Shown one piece after another: positions 42,404-50,629 of a stretch of DNA of 64,000 bases. Below the pieces are notes generated by a model that made no database searches, was not told where the DNA came from, and saw only the letters and a program-made list of their open reading frames with translations. The DNA comes from G963676655 sp963678305 (GTDB taxonomy: Bacteria; Verrucomicrobiota; Lentisphaeria; Victivallales; Victivallaceae). The stretch is taken from contig CAXXVV010000004.1 of NCBI GenBank assembly GCA_963678305.2, positions 124,001-188,000 on the forward strand, in the 5' to 3' direction. The position numbers and the translations under genes are program-made. Every line of letters starts with the position of its first letter. Positions within the stretch are counted from its first letter, which is position 1.

Positions 42404-43078
42404 TCAATTAGTAATTGTCTGTGTCTGCGTTCCCATGTAACGACTCAATGAGCTAAACTCTGTAAAATGCATGTACATAGGCTGCCCATCGTCAGAATCG
42501 CTTGCGATTTCTTTCATCGCTTCTTCATCAATTTCACCGCTTTGTCCAAAGCCAATACAATGAATTTGTACCCCCATAGCTTTCAATTTGCCAGCGATTG
42601 AGTTACAATCTCCATCAGTTCCCATACCATCTGAAATCAGGTATAATCTTTTGAAATAATTTGCAGGAGCCTTCTTTAATTCTTTCAATGCTAACTTTAA
42701 TGCACTACACATGCCGGTGGCTCCCTGGTAGTCCAGTTGCTGAATCTTTCGAATTGCAGTCAGTTTTTCGTTTAATGGTTGAAGCGGTATCTCAACTTTA
42801 GCCGGCTCATCAAAGCTAATCAAAGACAAATACGCGCTTGGCGGCAACTTACTGGTAAACATAGTTGCAACCTCTCTTTCTCTGGCCAATTTTGGAGTGT
42901 CGTCAGTGGCACTGGTTGCATCCTGTGTTGAGGCTGAATTGTCAAGCAAAACCGCATTTGCAGTCACATCAACTCTTGCCGCATTTGCCGCAACGGGTGC
43001 AAGGGAATAATTTTGATTATTATTAGAATTATTCCGATCCTGATTGTCGTTAATTCCATTCCAGATTCTTGTTTCCAT
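42404..43078 (-). CDS. von Willebrand factor A domain protein (TerY-like)
   Basis: About 224 aa from the ATG at 43078, chosen because GGAG lies 6 bases before it; an upstream in-frame ATG at 43153 would add 25 residues that contain an internal AGGAGGT. After an Asn-rich linker comes the vWA domain with the MIDAS motif VLLDNSASTQDAT (D-x-S-x-S), GATGMCSALKLAL (MIDAS Thr) and YLISDGMGTDGDC (MIDAS Asp), ending near YMHFTEFSSLSRYM. Metal-dependent protein binding is expected. Together with the PP2C and kinase it reproduces the TerY-P triad described for stress and phage-related islands. Confidence 0.85.
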   Translation of the reverse strand: METRIWNGINDNQDRNNSNNNQNYSLAPVAANAARVDVTANAVLLDNSASTQDATSATDDTPKLAREREVATMFTSKLPPSAYLSLISFDEPAKVEIPLQPLNEKLTAIRKIQQLDYQGATGMCSALKLALKELKKAPANYFKRLYLISDGMGTDGDCNSIAGKLKAMGVQIHCIGFGQSGEIDEEAMKEIASDSDDGQPMYMHFTEFSSLSRYMGTQTQTITN

Positions 43079-43197
43079 TTTGTTCTCCATTTTTTCATTT
43101 TCAAATTTAGCGAATTTTAACCGGTTTTTATTGTTTCCTGGACCTCCTTTCATGATTGATTTGCTTCTATTAAGCCCTTTGATTGGGGATTTTTTCT

Positions 43198-43578
43198 TCA
43201 GTTATTCATGCGCTTACGCCTGAAAGTAACATTCACCAATGGGGAATTCTTGATTTTTAAAATTGCATCATAATATCTGGCCTGTATTGTCTTATGATCC
43301 CGGTTGAGCTCTTTACCGATTTCTCTGAATGATTTATGCTCAACCGCATATCCAATCAATGATTTGCGCTCCTCTTCAGAAAAAGAATCGAAAATCATCA
43401 ATATTTGAAACAGCTTCCGACCTAGATAATTATTGACTGCATCTTTTAAGCATTCCCCGAATTCATTATCAAACAACGGACAATCTTCTAATGCCCCGAA
43501 ATCAAACTCAACAGAATTCCGATTAGTATTCTCTAACCAGTTTTCCTTGTTTTTTTGATTGTTGTTTGAATATTCCAT
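43198..43578 (-). CDS. small sigma-70 region 4-like regulator
   Basis: 126 aa. An acidic, Asn-rich N-terminus is followed by a C-terminal half with the shape of sigma region 4: FDSFSEEERKSLIGYAVEHK, SFREIGKELNRDHKTIQARY and YDAILKIKN. It lacks region 2, so it is not a complete sigma factor; it may be a DNA-binding accessory or phage-type late regulator. It is upstream of the vWA gene on the same strand. Confidence 0.6.
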   Translation of the reverse strand: MEYSNNNQKNKENWLENTNRNSVEFDFGALEDCPLFDNEFGECLKDAVNNYLGRKLFQILMIFDSFSEEERKSLIGYAVEHKSFREIGKELNRDHKTIQARYYDAILKIKNSPLVNVTFRRKRMNN

Positions 43579-43601
43579 CTTGCGGCTCTTGAGTTTTCGG
43601 T

Positions 43602-43805
43602 TTATTTATCTTCCGACGACCTGCTAACAATGAAATAAATGGTCAGAACAAGTGCTCCCAAAATCCATAATTCATCCGGGATACAAGGCATTAAAAACAT
43701 CACAATGGCAATCCAGTGCTTATATTTTGATTTTTTTACCTTGTCGAGTTGTTCTTCTCCAACTGCGATTAAGTGATCCATCTTTTCCGAAAATTTCTGT
43801 TCCAT
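43602..43805 (-). CDS. small membrane protein
   Basis: 67 aa, unrecognised. A helical charged N-terminus (MDHLIAVGEEQLDKVKKSKY) precedes two closely spaced hydrophobic stretches (HWIAIVMFLMPCI and ELWILGALVLTIYFIV), ending SRSSEDK. GGAG precedes the ATG. It is the first gene of the leftward kinase/phosphatase operon and is divergent from the sigma/alpha-CTD hybrid gene. It could tether the signalling proteins to the membrane or act as a toxin; the sequence does not decide. Confidence 0.5.
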   Translation of the reverse strand: MEQKFSEKMDHLIAVGEEQLDKVKKSKYKHWIAIVMFLMPCIPDELWILGALVLTIYFIVSRSSEDK

Positions 43806-43872
43806 TTTTCATTCTCCATTTAGATTTTTAAGAACTAATTAAAATGTACATGAATTCTTTTTTCCCGATGTA

Positions 43873-44481
43873 TTGTTGCAGTATCAAGCAAAATTGAGTT
43901 CAAATCAAAAGAACCGTATTGGAGCTGTATCAAAAGCAAAAATTTTTAAGGAATGTTTTCCATGGATAATTATGGTTTTAAAAGAGAATAACAAGGGTGT
44001 TGAAGAGATTTCAGAGATACTGACAAATGGAGAAAATCGTGTACCTCTGAAAGAAGATTTAGATCGTTTTAGAAATGTTTTATCACAAAGAGAATACCAG
44101 GTGTTAACTGGCAGACTAGGTTTAAATGGCAACCATCCTTTATCCGGAGCTCAAGTTGCGAGGAATATTGGAACTGATTCCGGATATGGCTATTATTGTA
44201 TGAATCAAGCTTATTCAAAGCTTAAACGTCAACATGAAACGAGCTGTTTGATGGAAAAATACCGTCAAGGGATGTTGGAAGCGGAAAACTTTCCTATTAC
44301 AAATATTGATATCCCTAACAATATCCGGGCACGTTTACAGACAGAGGGGTATAAAACAGCGGGAGACATCGCAAAACATACTTCAAGGGAGTTATTGCGA
44401 AAAGATAAATTTGGTCCTACAGCATTGAAAAAAATTGAACACGAACTATCAAAATTAGGTCTAAATTTGAAACAACAATAA
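43873..44481 (+). CDS. regulator combining a sigma-4-like helix-turn-helix and an RNA polymerase alpha-CTD-like domain
   Basis: About 202 aa from a TTG at 43873 (no ATG fits; an in-frame ATG at 43972 would give 169 aa). The middle part has SQREYQVLTGRLGLNGNHPL and SGAQVARNIGTDSGYGYYCM, followed by NQAYSKLKRQ, resembling sigma region 4. The last 55 residues (NIPNNIRARLQTEGYKTAGD, then IAKHTSRELLRKDKFG and ALKKIEHELSKLGL) resemble the helix-hairpin-helix of the RNA polymerase alpha subunit C-terminal domain. It is the only rightward gene in the block and faces the protease/regulator genes. A role in directing polymerase to local promoters is inferred. Confidence 0.6.
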   Translation: MLQYQAKLSSNQKNRIGAVSKAKIFKECFPWIIMVLKENNKGVEEISEILTNGENRVPLKEDLDRFRNVLSQREYQVLTGRLGLNGNHPLSGAQVARNIGTDSGYGYYCMNQAYSKLKRQHETSCLMEKYRQGMLEAENFPITNIDIPNNIRARLQTEGYKTAGDIAKHTSRELLRKDKFGPTALKKIEHELSKLGLNLKQQ

Positions 44482-45375
44482 TTATTCCAAGATTACATTT
44501 TCGGGATGAGTTGACAATCGATATTTTCCCCGATTATCATTTTGAATAAGCCATTTATTCAGTTGCATGGCATCTAATTTATTTCTCAATTGATTAACCT
44601 GGGTTCTGATTTGAGGATATTGTGTGTTCTCATTCCAGTCGGGCATATTATCAATTATATCATCATAGTGTAGCCATCCCTGTTCGCTGGAATGCTTGTC
44701 AATATCGGAAATAAGTTGATTGGCTAGCGCCAAAAGAAAGTTGAATTGAGTGGGAGTCACAGAAATCACTTTCAAATCAACTTCAAATTCACACTCGCTA
44801 CAACTAATTTTCCGGAGAATAACTTCATAAGAGGTCGCATATTGTCTTGATTCTTTACGCTGTCGGGCAATTGTATCTATTTTCCGGGTAATACGGTAAG
44901 AACTATCATCAATTTGAGATTCAATGTTTTTTAAGTGATTTTCAACTTGACTATTATCTATTTGTCCAAGGGAGCTCATTAATTCCTGTTGGCTGTTGCC
45001 TGAATTATTTTCATCGAAATTAATGGTGATTTTTTCAAGTTTCACCTTTACTTCAGGAGAGACCTTAAGTTGCTCACATGCTTGAGATATAAGTAGCTGT
45101 AATCGATTAAAAGGAATTTCATCAGAACCTTGTTCCCGTTCATATATTATTCTTATGGCCACAAGGCCGCTAATGACTTCTTTTATTTCTGAGTTTGCAT
45201 CTTTGGCAAAATTCAAAAAACTATTCGTTTCAGGCTTTACTTTTTGATCAATGTTGTCTCTATTTTCGTAAATATTTCCAACTGAATTCCAGATTTTGTC
45301 AAAACGATAAATATAATCAGGAAAAAATTCTTTAATATACAACAGAGCAAAACTCTGCAAATCACACCGTTTCAT
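44482..45375 (-). CDS. protein with C-terminal OmpR-like winged-helix domain
   Basis: 297 aa. The N-terminal 200 residues are helical with a coiled-coil-like stretch (VENHLKNIESQIDDSSYRIT) and one CxxC-like pair (ISCSECEFEV). The C-terminal 90 residues resemble a response-regulator winged helix (ISVTPTQFNFLLALANQLIS, ... YPQIRTQVNQLRNKLDAM and NDNRGKYRLS, the wing). GAG lies 7 bases before the ATG. Its first 14 bases overlap the end of the membrane protease gene, so the two are coupled; a protease-regulator signalling pair of BlaR/BlaI logic is possible, though the domains are different. Confidence 0.55.
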   Translation of the reverse strand: MKRCDLQSFALLYIKEFFPDYIYRFDKIWNSVGNIYENRDNIDQKVKPETNSFLNFAKDANSEIKEVISGLVAIRIIYEREQGSDEIPFNRLQLLISQACEQLKVSPEVKVKLEKITINFDENNSGNSQQELMSSLGQIDNSQVENHLKNIESQIDDSSYRITRKIDTIARQRKESRQYATSYEVILRKISCSECEFEVDLKVISVTPTQFNFLLALANQLISDIDKHSSEQGWLHYDDIIDNMPDWNENTQYPQIRTQVNQLRNKLDAMQLNKWLIQNDNRGKYRLSTHPENVILE

Positions 45376-47431
45376 TTATATACTCCTCGATTCGTTCGAC
45401 TCTGTAATTAATATCAGGATGTATGTACGATATAATATACTCAGAAAAATATAATTGGTAAAGTAATTTCAGATTAATAATGAACTTTTGGCCCCTACTT
45501 GATCCGTCACTTATTTTAATTATATTCTTCCTGTACTCCTGATTCTCTATCCCTTTTGCAAAATTAAGATTCCCTATCAACTGGCTAATGTGACTTTCCT
45601 CATTTATCTCTGAGCTTGCATCTAATGCAGAAACAATTCCTGCCGGATCTTTGCCTTGTTTCTTCAACCAATCAGCCGCAAAAATATCAGCTGAGAATTC
45701 TAATTCGTAAGAACTTCGCAATATCGCTAGGAAACCATTTCCCAAAAGAGTAAAGTCGGATAATAAATTCAGTATTTTCCATATAATAGTATGTTGCTTT
45801 AAGTGGTATATCTCATGTGCAAGAAAAGCCTCAAGTGCATCGCCTCGCTTCATTAACTGGTCAACTGTTTGCCTCTTGATAATTAAGATATTCCTATAGA
45901 CTGGGAACCCAAGAAAACTTCCGCCTTCAGGTACATCGTCCGAATCAGAAACCCAAATAATAGGAACCTGGATATCCTCTGCCTGACACATCAATTCAAC
46001 CTGGCGGGATATAATTTCATGCTCTTTCGCATTAGCGTTCTTACTCAGTGAAATAGCCCTTACTGTCAATCTCAGGTTTTTTAATAAAACCCCAACAAAT
46101 AAAAGAGGAATTGGAAGTGCATATGAAAGTATAAAAGTAGCGTGCAAATACTTGGATGAACCATTGTTTTCACACAAATAAGAAATCATAACTCCAGACC
46201 AATCATAAAACAAGCTTACTATTTCTGATTTGATAATTGAGCTTCCCGGAAATAACAACTTTCCTAATGTTGAAATGGAAAGAAATAAGCCCGAAAGGTT
46301 AGCGATACCAAGTGATAACCATATTAAAACCACACAACAATTGAATAAATTAATAACTCTTTCCGGCTTCATCGCCTTAAAATAAAGAGATTCTTTATTT
46401 CTCGTTCCAAAGTGATCAAGTCTCTTGAATATTTCCACAGGTAAATAAAGAGCTGATACAATCAGAAAAATAATAATCAGGATAACTATCATATAAAAAA
46501 TACACATGCCTATAGAAATCTGTTTCATCATAAGCTTGATTTCTTTCACCTCGGCTCTATCGGACAACTCGGGATGTTCCTTAAGCTTGTAACTTAATAA
46601 CTGGTTTTTATCGACTATTTTACGGGCAATGTTAAAAACTCGTTCCGAACTAAATCCAATCAGGGGCAGATTGGCATATATAGACATAGGAACACATAAA
46701 CATAGCGCTGTTAATAAAAAAATAGTTCTAACTGTTTTCTCTTCATAAATAATGATAGTTACCAATAAAAAAATTGCAAGAGCGGCAAAAGCCATAGCCC
46801 CTATTAGCATTGCCCCGGAATTTCTTAATTTAGTAACATTGGTTAACACATACAGGACAATAAAAATAATAAAAACAATAAATCCAGGCATCATTTCAGG
46901 AAAACTTGGATGTAACTCAATAGCTTGTTCTTTATTAAAAGTTATACGTTGAATTCCTTCGTAGTATTTATCAAAAAACCGTGCATACGGTTTAGTACGA
47001 TTATGCCAGAGAAAAATACCGGCTGCTGCGATCAATAATGAAATGAATGTAAAATAATTGATAGGATAATCAGAAGTCCCTTTTCCATCGACTCTCATAC
47101 TAATATTAAAGAATACCCCTGCCAGCGTTAACAGAGAAAATAATATTCCATAAAAATAGTATTGGAATTTTCGAAAACTTCGATGCTTGGCCGTAATTTT
47201 TATCTCGCCATTATCGCATTTACAAAGTTTCCAAGAAGTGATATGGGAAGATGGATTCAGCAATAATTTGATGACGGATTTATTTTTGTTTTCAGCAACA
47301 ATATGCCATTCAACATCTGTCTTTGCTATCGCGGTAACTTTGTAACCTCGTTCTCCAAGATAAATTTCAAGCTGTGTGGCCAAAAATTCCAAGTCACCGC
47401 GAACTACTCGAATATCCGAATTACTCAGCAT
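45362..47431 (-). CDS. multi-spanning membrane zinc metalloprotease (M48-type)
   Basis: About 689 aa from the ATG at 47431 (AAGGA about 9 bases before it; a TTG at 47458 is the alternative). There are at least six hydrophobic segments, e.g. YYFYGILFSLLTLAGVFFN, MMPGFIVFIIFIVLYVLT and MLIGAMAFAALAIFLLVTII. The zinc site is HEIYHLKQH (HExxH, about residue 547) with the third ligand in SSYELEFSADIFAADWL, as in M48 peptidases. The N-terminal 100 residues are soluble. It is followed by an overlapping winged-helix gene and preceded by the HerA-type ATPase. Substrate unknown; regulated proteolysis of a partner is inferred from the overlap. Confidence 0.75.
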   Translation of the reverse strand: MLSNSDIRVVRGDLEFLATQLEIYLGERGYKVTAIAKTDVEWHIVAENKNKSVIKLLLNPSSHITSWKLCKCDNGEIKITAKHRSFRKFQYYFYGILFSLLTLAGVFFNISMRVDGKGTSDYPINYFTFISLLIAAAGIFLWHNRTKPYARFFDKYYEGIQRITFNKEQAIELHPSFPEMMPGFIVFIIFIVLYVLTNVTKLRNSGAMLIGAMAFAALAIFLLVTIIIYEEKTVRTIFLLTALCLCVPMSIYANLPLIGFSSERVFNIARKIVDKNQLLSYKLKEHPELSDRAEVKEIKLMMKQISIGMCIFYMIVILIIIFLIVSALYLPVEIFKRLDHFGTRNKESLYFKAMKPERVINLFNCCVVLIWLSLGIANLSGLFLSISTLGKLLFPGSSIIKSEIVSLFYDWSGVMISYLCENNGSSKYLHATFILSYALPIPLLFVGVLLKNLRLTVRAISLSKNANAKEHEIISRQVELMCQAEDIQVPIIWVSDSDDVPEGGSFLGFPVYRNILIIKRQTVDQLMKRGDALEAFLAHEIYHLKQHTIIWKILNLLSDFTLLGNGFLAILRSSYELEFSADIFAADWLKKQGKDPAGIVSALDASSEINEESHISQLIGNLNFAKGIENQEYRKNIIKISDGSSRGQKFIINLKLLYQLYFSEYIISYIHPDINYRVERIEEYINETV

Positions 47432-47499
47432 AAATAAATCATCCTTATCAGTTCCCAATTAAGCTACAATGGAATATATAAAAATCAAGGGATAACATA

Positions 47500-49524
47500 T
47501 CATGACATGAATTTATGATCAGATAGAATGTATAATTGACTGTTTTCCATCTGTTTCGAGAACATTTCATCAATAATTTTATTTCTGATATTTTCAGAAT
47601 TACACAAAGTCCAAACCTCATTCCAACCCGCAGCCAAATCTTTTTCGATGTTGGAGATTTCACCTTGAGGACTCATGGCGATCTCAACGGCAGCGGTTTT
47701 GCCGGATTTATCTTTTAGGCCGATGTCGGCACATTTGCCGTTTTTGCATTCTTCTATCACGGCTTTATAGCCTTGCTTTTCAAATACGGCTTTTAACCGA
47801 TGCTGATGGAATCGATGCAGGAACCCGCCTTTGCCTGCACCCAGATTTTGTTGACCGATTAGTTCAATAGCTTGTTTGGTCAGCTCATAAAATTTCTGCG
47901 GACGCCCACGAACATTAACCTTTATTTCATGTTCAACCAGATAACCAGTCTCTATCAATTCGGAATACAGTTTCCCTGCCATGTATGTTGTAAAATTCAA
48001 TTCCTGCTGTCTTTCCGTTGCCGGCACATATGGACGGTTTTTAATATCCCACAATAAAGCGATTTCATTTTCACCCAATTCATTGTTTGGTTGTTGTACT
48101 TGCGAATTTCCAGTATTAATTTCCTCGACAGACGCTTCTTCGACTTCAACGACAATATCCTTTGTAAGCTCAGCAAGTATCGGTTGCATATGCTTTTCTA
48201 CTTCATAATCTGTAATATTTTTATCAACCTGAAGTTCCGGTATATGAATCATAAACGGCCTGGTGTATCCTCCCGCCAACTTGATAAGGGCCGATTTTAA
48301 TGGCAGAGAGTTCAAACACTTTTGCTGTTCCGCATTCAACCCCATGGAATATGACATTGCCCTGATGTCTCTTGTCGCGGTCAGGTTAAGCGTTATTGTG
48401 GAAAAAATATTGGCATGAACTGCATGATCCAGCGCTGATGGCATTTGATCCGCCATTATCAGTGCCTGACCAAATTCGCGCGCCATGGAAACAAGCTGAC
48501 TGACTAGCGGGATTCCGAGTGAAAACAATCGTTTCGCCTCATCAAACATCAATACATGTTTCAGTTCGCCGCGTTTTGCCAGATTCAGGCGATAGGTAAA
48601 TATCCAGTGAAAGATCATGGTTGCGAGAAAAGTTTGATATTCAATTGTCAGTCCATCGAGCTCCAATACCACCTGTTGATTCAATAAATCATCCATCGCA
48701 AAACCTTTTCCGTATACAGACTGTCCCAGAATACTGATAAATGGCCTCAATCGGAGTTGTATCGTCCGTATGCTGTCCTTGGTACTGTTCGGGCAACTGC
48801 CATCAGACAGTCTCCTGTTCAACGCATCACTGAACTTCCCCATGGTCGGAATGCCGGGTTGGTCATAAATTGACATCAGTGTTTCAAGGAAAATGGCTTT
48901 GGCGGAAGGAGCCGCACTGGCATAAAAATTTCCAAAGAATATATCCGTAAATATTGAGGCCCATTGCACGGCTGGAGTTCCCTGCGGAGCTGTCAACGGA
49001 TTGAACTGAAAATTTTTCCAGTTGAATATATGAAGTTTATCGCTGCTTCTGAGCAAACACCGATAATCGCGTTTAAAGTCAAATATCCAGAATGGAATTC
49101 CGAGCTTTGCCAGGTTTGACAAGATTATGATTAACAATGTAGTCTTACCCGCTCCGGCGCGTCCGCTTACCAGCATGTGTTGCATAAGTGCATTGCGACT
49201 AATTCCAAAAGGATAGCTGAATTTGCGAATCTCGTCGTACACATAACCGATTTTAATTTCACCATTGATAGCTCCAGGAGGCGGATACGGTAAAAACGGA
49301 TTATTGCTTTGCAACAAAGCGATATAGGCCGGAGTCTTCGTGATGAGGCTGTGCATGCGGTTTACTATCTGCTTAACCGCTGGCTGATCATTACTTTTAT
49401 ATGTAATCATTTTTAACGCCTGGACAACGCGCGGATCGTTACTCATCCCGGTTTGATGCGCAAGGACCGATATATAATTGCATGCCCATAGCCCATAACT
49501 GATTTTCGGATCTTCTTTATTCAT
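47500..49524 (-). CDS. HerA/VirD4-type P-loop ATPase with C-terminal winged-helix and nuclease-like region
   Basis: About 674 aa. The start at 49524 is an ATG overlapping the stop of the zinc-finger gene (ATGA); an upstream GTG at 49536 is less likely. Walker A is VSGRAGAGKTTLLII (about residue 125) followed by PFWIFDFKRDYRCLL; Walker B is HVLMFDEAKRLFSLGIPL (about 325); SMAREFGQALIMADQMPSAL is the sensor region of HerA/TraD/VirD4 DNA pumps. After about residue 490 comes a winged helix (EIALLWDIKNRP, MAGKLYSELIETGYLVEHEI) and then CADIGLKDKSGKTAAVEIAM, which loosely resembles a PD-(D/E)xK core. DNA translocation is likely; conjugation versus defence cannot be decided. Confidence 0.75.
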   Translation of the reverse strand: MNKEDPKISYGLWACNYISVLAHQTGMSNDPRVVQALKMITYKSNDQPAVKQIVNRMHSLITKTPAYIALLQSNNPFLPYPPPGAINGEIKIGYVYDEIRKFSYPFGISRNALMQHMLVSGRAGAGKTTLLIIILSNLAKLGIPFWIFDFKRDYRCLLRSSDKLHIFNWKNFQFNPLTAPQGTPAVQWASIFTDIFFGNFYASAAPSAKAIFLETLMSIYDQPGIPTMGKFSDALNRRLSDGSCPNSTKDSIRTIQLRLRPFISILGQSVYGKGFAMDDLLNQQVVLELDGLTIEYQTFLATMIFHWIFTYRLNLAKRGELKHVLMFDEAKRLFSLGIPLVSQLVSMAREFGQALIMADQMPSALDHAVHANIFSTITLNLTATRDIRAMSYSMGLNAEQQKCLNSLPLKSALIKLAGGYTRPFMIHIPELQVDKNITDYEVEKHMQPILAELTKDIVVEVEEASVEEINTGNSQVQQPNNELGENEIALLWDIKNRPYVPATERQQELNFTTYMAGKLYSELIETGYLVEHEIKVNVRGRPQKFYELTKQAIELIGQQNLGAGKGGFLHRFHQHRLKAVFEKQGYKAVIEECKNGKCADIGLKDKSGKTAAVEIAMSPQGEISNIEKDLAAGWNEVWTLCNSENIRNKIIDEMFSKQMENSQLYILSDHKFMS

Positions 49525-50063
49525 TTTTGCACCCACGTATCCTGATTAAAGTCAAGTTCTTTGTAGTGTCTGATGCAGACAATGTTATTTTCAAATGTCC
49601 TGTAACAACTGAAACAAAGCGGGATTTTGCATATCGCACAAAACTCAATTTTGTCGGTCAGTCTGCCACACTGACCACACTGACCGCCGCCGTGTAATTC
49701 ATCAGGCTTTATCAATCGTCCGTCCGCGCTGGTCATCAGAGCATTGCTTTTATCTGAAATCAAGCCATCCTCCGTAAAAGATTCGTGACTATATGAGGAA
49801 GGTATATTCCCCCCGGATGATTGACCGAATACCCGGACGGATTGTTGCGACTGTGTACAAGTTTCCGCCGCGAATTCATTCTGAATAATCTGCTCTTGGA
49901 AATTACGCGGCCCGGTTTGCGGTATTTCCTGAACCGGAACGGCATTTACTCTTTGCGCGGTTGCTTGCGGCTGTATAACTGCCGGTGGATTAAAATTTCC
50001 TTGTTTCCAGCCCCTAAAACCAGCGGAGAACGCATTCTTAAATTTCCTAAAAAAAGTTTTCAT
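49521..50063 (-). CDS. B-box-like zinc-finger protein
   Basis: 180 aa, unrecognised family. The first 120 residues are low-complexity (Gln/Ser/Pro rich) and probably disordered. Residues about 125-168 are a cysteine-rich zinc-binding module: GQCGQCGRLTDKIEFCAICK, then CFSCY and CIRHY, with eight potential ligands in a cross-brace-like spacing. GAGGTG precedes the ATG and its stop overlaps the ATPase start (ATGA), so the two proteins are made together and probably interact. Confidence 0.55.
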   Translation of the reverse strand: MKTFFRKFKNAFSAGFRGWKQGNFNPPAVIQPQATAQRVNAVPVQEIPQTGPRNFQEQIIQNEFAAETCTQSQQSVRVFGQSSGGNIPSSYSHESFTEDGLISDKSNALMTSADGRLIKPDELHGGGQCGQCGRLTDKIEFCAICKIPLCFSCYRTFENNIVCIRHYKELDFNQDTWVQK

Positions 50064-50066
50064 GTT

Positions 50067-50486
50067 TCACCTCGCGATCAGAACTATTATTTGAATTATC
50101 AGCAGTAATAACTCTGTCCCGTAAACAACCTTGCAAGCGATAACTTGATAACCTTTGCGCCGAACAAGAAAACGCACGGCGACATAGGGCAGCAGTAAAT
50201 ATCCGCAAAATGTTAATATCAGCAATGATGTCCGCTGGTTATCGGTTAGTTCATATAGTTTGGCAAGCGGAACCGCCACCCCTGCAATCACCGCGGCGAG
50301 AAATGCCGCGATCTGTAAAGGCAAAGTATCCCGTAGTCCTTTTTGCGCAAGCTCCCTGAGTCCTTGACCAAAGCACACGCAAAGCAGACAGATAATACTG
50401 CATCTTGTAAAAAGCGCCGTAAACTCAATGGGCAATTCTCCCATCCATTCCCAGGACTTAATCGAAACCCAACGAATAATGTCCAT
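50067..50486 (-). CDS. small integral membrane protein
   Basis: 139 aa from the ATG at 50486, chosen for the GGAGAAG just before it rather than the longer frame from 50597. Four hydrophobic segments are visible (LFTRCSIICLLCVCFGQGL, IAAFLAAVIAGVAVPLA, SLLILTFCGYLLLPYVAVRF, VVYGTELLLLIIQIIVLIA). Family not recognised. It ends 4 bases before the zinc-finger gene start, so it begins the zinc-finger/ATPase unit, about 140 bases after gspK. Confidence 0.55.
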   Translation of the reverse strand: MDIIRWVSIKSWEWMGELPIEFTALFTRCSIICLLCVCFGQGLRELAQKGLRDTLPLQIAAFLAAVIAGVAVPLAKLYELTDNQRTSLLILTFCGYLLLPYVAVRFLVRRKGYQVIACKVVYGTELLLLIIQIIVLIAR

Positions 50487-50629
50487 TTGTCTTCTCCAAT
50501 TTAAGTTTTCAATACGAAAAAGGCTTATATTGAACACAATTTTGGGGAAGAAAAATTTGATGAAAGATATGAATGAGCTCAGAATACAATTCCCCATTGG
50601 AGAATTAATGACCTAGTGAGAATAAAATT

